A stretch of DNA of 26,324 nucleotides from Gyrodactylus bullatarudis (lineage: Eukaryota > Platyhelminthes > Monogenea > Gyrodactylidea > Gyrodactylidae). Position numbers and translations under genes: made by a program. The DNA lies in contig SSNU01000335.1 in assembly GCA_012064415.1 (NCBI GenBank), positions 1 through 26,324 on the forward strand, written 5' to 3'. This document shows positions 23,901 through 26,324 of the stretch, in pieces. How positions within the stretch are numbered: the first letter of the stretch is position 1; each line of letters begins with the position of its first letter. The notes below the pieces were generated by a model, which saw only the letters and a program-made list of their open reading frames with translations, did not search any database and was not told where the DNA came from.

Positions 23901-25692
23901 GCTTATTTGAAAAATTCCCCAAGAAAATAATAATTTATAAATAATAATTATAATAACAATATAATAAAACTGACTTCAAGATTTGTTAGCTTTGATTCTT
24001 TATCCGCGTTAGTTTCATATGCACAAAGTGCTCGATTCCATATTATCAACTGTTGATAGAGAGCCTTAGCTTGGTTTGTCAGTTCTTTTTGATTGGTATC
24101 AGTAAATTGCTGAGGAAAAATTAATCTGAATTATCAAATGAACAGATTATAATTATGAATAAATTAACTGTAAGACACCCATTTAATAATACATGAAATA
24201 AATATTTATCTGATAATTGATGTAAATATTAGTGTCTTAATAAAGATATTCTATTGAACATAATACATGATTCTAATTCTTCTCAAACATCAATCAATAC
24301 AATTGTACAGTTCATTTATTGGTTTAGTATCAGTTTGCTTTAAAATTTTTTTCGATACAATTGAACTTGAGTATTTTTATAATAACTTGAATCACTGTGA
24401 ATAATACAGAATATACTTTAAAATTTAAACATACAGAATAATTTTTTTTCATTGAAATAAACAAAGGATAATCAATTTATTTCGGTTAAAAAGTGACTCG
24501 ATGTACTAAGAATCATTAGGAATAAATAAATGTTTTGAAATCTTTATTCGAATCGAGACTCACTTCTTGTCTTAAATAAAATTTGATGAATTCCTCTTCC
24601 GATATCAACTCGTAGCAGAATTTACTGGAAGAAATAAATCAAACTTATTCCAAAGAGAAAACTCACCCAAATCCAATATTTTTGTTAACAATATCCTAAG
24701 AAAATTTTAATTTTACAGTTGATTTATTATTGAAAATAAAAATTACAGTTGGGTTGTAAGAAAATCCATCATAGAGTCTTTGGAAGGCTGAGAAATTCGC
24801 TTTGTTATCATTAAACATGCGACAAAAATAGGAAATTTCTCCAATTCCAAGACGTATATTGAGTTTGTGAAACCAATCTTGAAGCTGCAGATATTCAAAT
24901 TCTAGCTCATGACGTGGATTGAGATCATCATCACTAGTCGAGTTTTCAATAGTCACAGTCGGATCAGCCTTTAATAAGTGTGTCATATGAGCCTGTAGGT
25001 CAATGATAAACCGATTATTAGCACCACACATTTCCTCAAACTGATTCGCAGCTTTTTCTAAATGAAGCTTGTCAGTTTCACTAAAATTATTCACAGGTTA
25101 TTTACTTCAGATGATTCCGATTTAAAAGATTGGGTAATTGAAAATTGAAGGAAATATCAGACTTTTTACCACAACAAATCAAAAGTCCTTTGAGTCCTTT
25201 GCTATAAAATAATAAATATCAAAGTTAATTTTAAAGCTTACAAGCGACGTTTATTAATACGCCTGGACACCAAATAGAAATTTTTCCATAACCAACGTGA
25301 TGTTTTAAGAGAATAGGATATTAATGCTTTGCTGTTTATTAAATATTTCAAGCCAATAATCCATTGATCATTAAGTTTTGTGTTTAGACCTGAAAATTAA
25401 ATAGATTCAACATACATTTCATGAATAGACATTTATAAGGAAAACTTTCTCCATGTACAAGAGTGAAAAATCCATCATGATTATCATCATAACATACTGG
25501 AAAGTCAGCTACATGAACAACAGATAAAAGATCAACGAGAATTTTTTCGTAATTATTTTCCAAAGATACTAGTTCAAAACTTTCGATTCTGACGCGACAA
25601 AAGACTTGATCTTTCTTTTTATTATCATTCCTGATAGATAGAACAGATCCTATTCGAACGATTTTCAAGCACTCGTCTAGATTATCATTCAT
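2683..25692 (-). CDS. PLCG: Phospholipase C gamma, 24 exons, lacking the SH3 domain
   Basis: Hydrolyses PIP2 to IP3 and diacylglycerol at the plasma membrane; PLCγ is switched on by tyrosine kinases through its SH2 domains. Exons (minus): 25692-25416, 25389-25242, 25201-25106, 25080-24747, 24695-24667, 24624-24564, 24109-23975, 23734-23619, 16330-16245, 15515-15395, 15231-15146, 15090-15008, 11232-11122, 11066-10986, 10918-10713, 10270-10156, 10092-9869, 9805-9628, 9571-9481, 9419-9295, 8285-8080, 8013-7866, 5567-5366, 2987-2683. They sum to 3,564 nt with consistent phase; all introns are GT-AG. Domains by residue: PH 7-125, EF 126-365, X 385-535, split PH first half 540-588, nSH2 615-697, cSH2 724-815, split PH second half about 840-901, Y 914-1030, C2 1045-1187. 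Human PLCγ1 has 1,290 residues; the shortfall is mainly the missing SH3 segment. The frame stays open for a short way above the ATG, but no other methionine occurs there. Least certain are exon 7 (GTCAG donor) and exon 3. Confidence 0.93.
3490..4660 (+). pseudogene. Penelope-like or related reverse transcriptase relic
   Basis: Three blocks occur in the right order on the plus strand but in different frames. From 3511: [19 protein letters not shown], then LSDQKIY (usual form ADKG-x-x-x-V-x-x-x-x-x-Y). From 3732: [16 protein letters not shown] (usual form FYGLPK-x-HK-x-x-x-PLRPIVS). Near 4604: [14 protein letters not shown] (usual form FL-x-x-x-x-x-RGYP). These are typical of Penelope-like RTs, though related RTs share some of them. 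Stops and shifts abound, so this is a dead copy in PLCγ intron 23, antisense to the gene. Edges are approximate. Confidence 0.5.
4661..5365. other. Rest of PLCγ intron 23, nothing recognised
   Basis: A 64-codon plus-strand ORF (4832-5026) lies in slightly GC-richer sequence and may be more of the RT relic, but has no motif I recognise. The intron is 2,378 nt (5365-2988). Confidence 0.4.
5366..5567 (-). other. PLCG: PLCγ exon 23: end of Y domain and start of C2
   Basis: Starts in phase 0 with [13 protein letters not shown] (family: NGRTGYVLKP), then [20 protein letters not shown], an unmistakable PLC C2 opening (family: [17 protein letters not shown]), and [11 protein letters not shown]. It ends in phase 1 at a GTGAGT donor. 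Confidence 0.93.
5568..6465. other. PLCγ intron 22, distal part
   Basis: No gene recognised. A roughly 20-bp inverted pair (about 5980-6000 and 6395-6415, both around CTAGCCTA) may be remnants of element ends bordering the transposase relic to the right. Confidence 0.35.
6466..7115 (-). pseudogene. Merlin / ISXO2-like DDE transposase relic
   Basis: Read on the minus strand, fragments in shifting frames follow an ISXO2-type (IS1016/Merlin) transposase. The N-terminal part has [17 protein letters not shown] (usual form GYRWRC-x-x-C-x-x-x-x-S). The core has [25 protein letters not shown] (usual form VFGG-x-x-x-TGK-x-F) and [10 protein letters not shown]. The C-terminal part has [20 protein letters not shown] (usual form HTNTIES-W). 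Several frameshifts and stops make it inactive. It sits in PLCγ intron 22 in the same orientation as the gene. Merlin transposons occur in many animals. Confidence 0.75.
7431..7631. repeat. Direct repeat copy A (about 200 bp)
   Basis: Aligns over its full length with 11345-11572 in the same orientation. Shared landmarks are AAATTGGCCGGTTTTATGAA near the left, ATATGCTTTTAT(T/C)ATGTTTT in the middle and (C/T)AGTTTAGC at the right end. Copy A lies just 5' (minus-strand sense) of the Merlin relic, so it may be that element's end; copy B has no transposase beside it. Confidence 0.7.
7866..8285 (-). other. PLCG: PLCγ exons 21-22: catalytic Y domain
   Basis: Exon 21 has [10 protein letters not shown] (family ALELSELVVY) and [10 protein letters not shown] with Ser940/941. 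Exon 22 has [18 protein letters not shown] and [10 protein letters not shown], the most conserved Y-domain blocks; Arg978 and Tyr980 match the substrate contacts Arg549 and Tyr551 of PLCδ1. A 66-nt intron separates the exons. Confidence 0.94.
8385..9032. mobile_element. 648-bp foldback (Mutator-like) element with 9-bp target duplication
   Basis: Terminal inverted repeats of about 240 bp (8385 to about 8628, and about 8791 to 9032) are nearly identical and begin GGGAAATTTAAACTTGCAGT. The element is flanked by perfect 9-bp direct repeats TATTTTTAA at 8376-8384 and 9033-9041. Long TIRs, a GGG terminus and a 9-bp duplication are typical of Mutator-like non-autonomous elements. The middle 160 bp has no coding potential. 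It sits in PLCγ intron 20. Each arm carries seven CAGTAT(A/C)A words about 31 bp apart. Confidence 0.85.
8401..8593 (+). repeat. Periodic CAGTAT(A/C)A motif array in the foldback arm
   Basis: The word starts at 8401, 8431, 8463, 8493, 8523, 8555 and 8586, a spacing of 30-32 bp. The opposite arm carries the mirror set. Intervening bases are not obviously repeated. Regular placement about three helical turns apart suggests binding sites for a transposase, which is inference. Confidence 0.75.
9042..9294. other. PLCγ intron 20, part between exon 20 and the foldback element
   Basis: AT-rich intron sequence with no feature recognised. The whole intron is 1,009 nt (9294-8286), of which 657 nt are the element plus one duplicated target site. 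Confidence 0.5.
9295..9571 (-). other. PLCG: PLCγ exons 19-20: short linker and second half of split PH, no SH3
   Basis: Residues 830-901. A short Glu/Ser-rich linker ([17 protein letters not shown]) leads into [18 protein letters not shown], which lines up with the last strand and C-terminal helix of the split PH (family: WSLDVAADSQEELQDWVKKI). In other PLCγ proteins an SH3 domain and a regulatory tyrosine linker come before this. Here the flanking introns are only 56 and 61 nt, so no SH3 exon can be hidden. Tyr843 is the only linker tyrosine. Confidence 0.8.
9628..10918 (-). other. PLCG: PLCγ exons 15-18: tandem SH2 domains
   Basis: nSH2 begins [16 protein letters not shown] and carries [11 protein letters not shown]; Arg643 is the phosphotyrosine-binding FLVR arginine and Arg622 sits at αA2. 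It ends in [10 protein letters not shown]. cSH2 begins [12 protein letters not shown] and carries [10 protein letters not shown] (Arg748); it ends in [12 protein letters not shown]. In cSH2 the αA2 position is not arginine. In the family the nSH2 binds activated receptors and the cSH2 binds the enzyme's own phosphorylated linker tyrosine. Confidence 0.92.
10271..10712. other. PLCγ intron 15 (442 nt)
   Basis: Splits the nSH2 domain. GTAGGT donor and TTTTAAG acceptor; no insert recognised. Confidence 0.6.
10986..11232 (-). other. PLCG: PLCγ exons 13-14: X-domain end and first half of split PH
   Basis: Exon 13 opens with GKKLPQEG, which joined to exon 12 gives KHKIIVKGKKLP, the substrate-binding lysine motif (Lys524, Lys526). 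Then [19 protein letters not shown] and [10 protein letters not shown] match the first half of the PLCγ split PH (family: GILYLEDP, HYFVLTSSKIYYSEE). The acceptor at 11234-11233 removes an apparent frameshift that a start at the ATG of 11302 would need. Confidence 0.88.
11345..11572. repeat. Direct repeat copy B (about 228 bp)
   Basis: Second copy of the repeat at 7431-7631, same orientation, with small insertions. It lies in PLCγ intron 12, about 110 bp upstream (in gene sense) of exon 13. No terminal inverted repeats or target duplication were found, so the element type is unknown. Confidence 0.65.
12221..13862 (+). mobile_element. piggyBac-family element, internally deleted
   Basis: Flanked by TTAA at 12221-12224 and 13859-13862, the obligatory piggyBac target. 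Inside each TTAA is a 16-bp inverted repeat CCTTGCACTGGAAATG. Each end also has the subterminal palindrome GGGGTCCA(T/G)TGGACCCC, directly next to the inverted repeat at the left end and about 30 bp away at the right end. The original piggyBac shows the same asymmetry (3-bp and 31-bp spacers). At 1.64 kb it is shorter than usual autonomous copies (about 2.4 kb). Confidence 0.9.
12480..13729 (+). pseudogene. piggyBac transposase, deleted and frameshifted
   Basis: The start at 12480 opens with [15 protein letters not shown] and an acidic stretch that runs into a stop; the frame then shifts. Next come the N-terminal core ([20 protein letters not shown], then [18 protein letters not shown] and IKQFIRFDN), then a jump to [15 protein letters not shown], then [20 protein letters not shown] (13308 onward, holding the third catalytic Asp of GGVD), [13 protein letters not shown], and a C-terminal cysteine-rich finger ([14 protein letters not shown], then CDQCF) ending at TAA 13727-13729. 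The segment with the first catalytic Asp is missing. At least three frame changes confirm a dead copy. Confidence 0.88.
13863..14800. other. Right interior of the Tc1/mariner-like element
   Basis: Decayed element interior. Several 60-70 codon ORFs occur on both strands but none has a recognisable motif and they overlap antisense, so I treat them as chance. Confidence 0.4.
15008..16330 (-). other. PLCG: PLCγ exons 9-12: catalytic X domain
   Basis: Exon 9 gives YLTGDQ and GCRCVE; exon 10 completes ELDCWDG and gives [13 protein letters not shown]; exon 11 gives [12 protein letters not shown]; exon 12 gives [14 protein letters not shown]. These are the standard PI-PLC X-box blocks in order. Ca and catalytic residues Glu427, Asp429, second His442 and Glu476 are all present. 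The exon 12 acceptor is set by homology: the AG at 15092-15091 keeps the frame, whereas the upstream AG leads into a stop. Confidence 0.92.
15516..16244. other. PLCγ intron 9 (729 nt)
   Basis: Nothing recognised; small overlapping ORFs near 15725-15993 on both strands look random. Confidence 0.5.
16331..17918. other. PLCγ intron 8, first segment
   Basis: The 7,288-nt intron 8 (23618-16331) starts here in plus-strand coordinates. This part shows no gene. Around 17005-17060 is a weak match to the dispersed repeat best seen at 19010-19115. Confidence 0.45.
17919..18203. mobile_element. 285-bp element with 18-bp TIRs and 9-bp target duplication
   Basis: Ends are GGGTTAATTCCAAAAATC and its exact reverse complement. 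Flanks are TAAATAATT (17910-17918) and TAAACAATT (18204-18212), a 9-bp duplication with one mismatch. A second, inner inverted pair (CCAAAAATCCCCCCAAAT and its near complement at about 18149-18166) nests inside. The 9-bp duplication and GGG end again suggest a Mutator-like element. A 74-codon plus-strand ORF (17963-18187) fills it; it has [18 protein letters not shown], is rich in Lys and Arg, and I do not recognise it. Confidence 0.7.
18215..18290. repeat. End fragment of the 8385-9032 foldback family
   Basis: Matches the right-hand end of that element: CTATTATACTG, then ATAAACG, then GATACT(A)CAAG and AAAT(C/T)(T/-)CCCTA, in the same order and spacing as 8970-9033. No partner arm is seen, so this is a truncated copy. 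Confidence 0.6.
18494..18685. repeat. Perfect 45-bp inverted repeat around a tRNA-like head
   Basis: Arms 18494-18538 and 18641-18685 are exact reverse complements over all 45 bases. The 102-nt loop contains TAGCCAAGTGTGG (like a pol III box A) and about 65 nt later GAGTTCGAACGA (like box B), then CGAACGGGGGTT, a word repeated in the neighbouring hammerhead element. Perfect arms imply recent formation or gene conversion. Confidence 0.8.
18780..18790 (+). promoter_or_regulatory. RNA polymerase III box B
   Basis: GGTTCGAATCC is an exact fit to the tRNA-type internal promoter consensus GGTTCGANTCC. A matching box A upstream is less clear. Confidence 0.65.
18792..18844 (+). ncRNA. Hammerhead ribozyme (type I-like, minimal stem III)
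   Basis: The core reads CTGACGAG (18804-18811), a 4-bp stem II (TCCT / AGGA around AATA), then CGAAAC (18824-18829). Both conserved boxes, CUGANGA and GAAA, are intact. Stem I can form from TGTA before the core and TACA after it, with an outer GGC / GCC pair. Stem III would be only AC-GT closing a GC dinucleotide, with cleavage after GTA. Such a short stem III is typical of retroposon hammerheads that cleave best as dimers. The core is close to the schistosome motif. Confidence 0.85.
19010..19115 (+). repeat. Dispersed intron-8 repeat, copy 1
   Basis: Core GTTGGGAATCTATGATTT, then TTTTTTCATCAAGAATTCGA, then AAAGATTTTTTGGAATCCTA. Nearly identical to 22757-22880 and inverted relative to 19505-19625. 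Confidence 0.75.
19505..19625 (-). repeat. Dispersed intron-8 repeat, copy 2 (inverted)
   Basis: Reverse complement of copies 1 and 3, including the CATGAGTAGGATTCC end shared with copy 3. With copy 1 it forms an inverted pair about 390 bp apart. Weaker matches occur near 20135-20240. Confidence 0.7.
19626..21879. other. PLCγ intron 8, middle segment
   Basis: No gene recognised. A decayed inverted copy of the dispersed repeat lies near 20135-20240 and another trace near 20305-20345; the rest is unassigned AT-rich DNA. Confidence 0.4.
21880..22250 (+). pseudogene. Tc1-like transposase relic
   Basis: One plus-strand frame reads FQQHN (22097 onward), then after one stop [15 protein letters not shown], ending in TAG near 22207. 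This matches the Tc1 DDE blocks FQQDNA and WPA-x-SPDLNPIENLW, with the catalytic Asp of QQD changed to His and the NPIE block damaged. Upstream, [12 protein letters not shown] near 21880 may be the preceding FSDE block. The order and spacing fit a Tc1 core; the copy is dead. Confidence 0.7.
22757..22880 (+). repeat. Dispersed intron-8 repeat, copy 3
   Basis: About 95% identical by eye to copy 1 over 100 bp and extends further right (TCATGTTGACCACTTTTA), which copy 2 also has. Confidence 0.75.
22881..23618. other. PLCγ intron 8, last segment before exon 8
   Basis: No gene or repeat recognised. A minus-strand 63-codon ORF (23036-23227) lacks any motif or flanking splice logic. Confidence 0.45.
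23619..23734 (-). other. PLCG: PLCγ exon 8: entry to X domain, first catalytic His
   Basis: Residues 361-398, from [12 protein letters not shown] (family FLFSKENSVWN) to [12 protein letters not shown], which contains the first catalytic histidine (His397) and Asn398, equivalent to His311 and Asn312 of PLCδ1. It ends in phase 2 (AC); the first base of exon 9 completes the threonine of SSHNTYL across a 7,288-nt intron, which ties the two halves of the gene together. Confidence 0.9.
23975..25389 (-). other. PLCG: PLCγ exons 2-7: end of PH and EF-hand region
   Basis: Exon 2 gives [12 protein letters not shown], the C-terminal PH helix (family: WIKGLTWLM), then [13 protein letters not shown], the entry to the EF hands (family: ERWLRKQFYSVD). 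Exon 4 (residues 175-285) holds an acidic, family-atypical stretch and then [15 protein letters not shown], matching the family's GDITYGQFAQLYRSL. Exon 5 is a 29-nt microexon. Exon 6 gives [14 protein letters not shown] (family: CRVSLPEFQQFL). Exon 7 aligns only by position and phase. Canonical Ca-binding EF loops are not seen, which is usual for PLCγ. Confidence 0.75.
24110..24563. other. PLCγ intron 6 (454 nt)
   Basis: Very AT-rich intron between exons 6 and 7, GTGAGT donor and CCTCAG acceptor. Nothing else seen. Confidence 0.6.
25416..25692 (-). other. PLCG: PLCγ exon 1: start codon and N-terminal PH domain
   Basis: Residues 1-92. The pattern [14 protein letters not shown], then [15 protein letters not shown], then [18 protein letters not shown] follows the β-strand order of the PLCγ PH domain, including the family's FVILYG-x-x-F-x-x-K strand. 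The exon ends in phase 1 at a GTATGT donor. The PH domain helps dock the enzyme at phosphoinositide membranes in the family. Confidence 0.88.
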
Positions 25693-26018
25693 AACAGAAA
25701 TGTTTATTTTGAATTGCCACCCACTAGATAAACTATTAAAAAATTGTTATTAAGTTTAAAACGAGCAGAATATTTTATTTAAATTTGAAAATTCCTTTTT
25801 ATTTAAATTAAATAATATTTAATTTAAATTATATATATACTAGAATTTTATTTGAAATAATTGATAAGCATATTGTGATTATCTAGTAAAAATAAAATTA
25901 AATATCAACAGATTTTGGCAATTTTTTTATCTTTAAACTGAGAGAATTTAATTTGAAATCTTGTGCGAAGGGGGAGAAGTTTGGATTAGAAATTTATATT
26001 TGAAAAAGATACATCTGT
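25693..26018 (-). promoter_or_regulatory. PLCγ 5' flank (intergenic, 326 bp)
   Basis: The only space between the stop of the upstream gene (26019) and the PLCγ start codon, so any proximal promoter should lie here. It holds an AT-only near-palindrome (ATTTAAATTA to TAATTTAAAT, 25801-25829) next to ATATATATA. No TATA box or initiator can be singled out in DNA this AT-rich. Confidence 0.3.
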
Positions 26019-26324
26019 TTATGAAAAATAGTTTTTAAATAAGTTGTGATCTTCTGGGATAAAAGTTTCAAGATATTCACAGGTTGGTTTAATATTGGTT
26101 GAGGGAATTTTACGAATATCCAGTCTGAATCTAGACTGAAGGGGAGTATTACGGTAAAAATATTCACGTAAATTTTTAAATACGTCCGAAAATCCACAAA
26201 TTCATAATTGGAAAAGTAGAAAAAGGATATATTAACACCAAATGTACATTTCTCAAAGGTTCATCAGTAGTGTCTCTTTGATAATGATAAAAGTTAAAAG
26301 ATGAATGAAAATAATAATTTACAA
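26019..26324 (-). CDS. Last exons of an unidentified upstream gene (partial)
   Basis: Two minus-strand exons in matching phase. The last, 26135-26019, follows a good acceptor (CCCCTTCAG) and reads SRFRLDIRKIPSTNIKPTCE through EDHNLFKNYFS to a TAA. The previous one runs from the window edge to 26248 (QRDTTDEPLRN), ending at a GTACAT donor; the intron is 112 nt. The composition is protein-like and both junctions are phase 0, but I do not recognise the family. The longer unspliced ORF in another frame (26197-25994) looks like a shadow. The gene is tandem with PLCγ, same strand. Confidence 0.4.

Noticed and set aside
25994..26197. Minus-strand 67-codon ORF
   Set aside because: The spliced frame ending at 26019 has better splice sites and more protein-like composition; this one looks like a shadow.
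1..26324. CRISPR arrays, bacterial operons, ribosome binding sites
   Set aside because: The window is intron-rich eukaryotic DNA; no spaced direct-repeat array of that kind is present.

Overview
The window is AT-rich eukaryotic DNA dominated by one gene, a phospholipase C gamma (PLCγ) on the minus strand. I reconstruct 24 exons from the start codon at 25692 to a stop at 2683. The coding length is 3,564 nt (1,187 residues), reading phase is continuous across all 23 introns, and every intron is GT-AG. PLCγ is a family of animals and their closest unicellular relatives, so the source is very probably a metazoan. High AT content, divergent coding sequence and very short introns suggest a fast-evolving lineage such as a parasite (flatworm or myxozoan-like). 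I cannot name the taxon.

The predicted protein runs PH, EF-hand region, catalytic X half, first half of a split PH domain, tandem SH2 domains, second half of the split PH, catalytic Y half, C2. All catalytic residues I could check are kept (His397, Asn398, Glu427, Asp429, His442, Glu476, Lys524, Lys526, Ser940/941, Arg978, Tyr980), as are the phosphotyrosine-binding arginines of both SH2 domains (Arg643, Arg748). The SH3 domain that normally lies between the second SH2 and the second PH half is absent, and the DNA there has no room for it. The 5' part of the gene has introns of 25 and 26 nt.

Layout from left to right: 1-489, the 3' end of a plus-strand gene of an uncharacterised, probably mobile-element-linked family; 970-1320, a long inverted-repeat element; 2041-2330, a LINE reverse-transcriptase relic; 2683-25692, PLCγ (minus), whose long introns hold most of the mobile DNA; 26019-26324, the last exons of another minus-strand gene ending 326 bp upstream of PLCγ.

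Mobile DNA inside PLCγ introns: a Penelope-like reverse-transcriptase relic (intron 23); a Merlin/ISXO2-type transposase relic and one copy of a direct repeat (intron 22); a 648-bp Mutator-like foldback element with a 9-bp target duplication (intron 20); a piggyBac element nested in a TA-flanked Tc1/mariner-like element, plus the second direct-repeat copy (intron 12); and, in the 7.3-kb intron 8, a second element with a near-perfect 9-bp duplication, a fragment of the first foldback family, a perfect 45-bp foldback around a tRNA-like head, a hammerhead-ribozyme retroposon, a dispersed repeat family and a Tc1-like transposase relic. All recognisable transposase or RT reading frames are broken.
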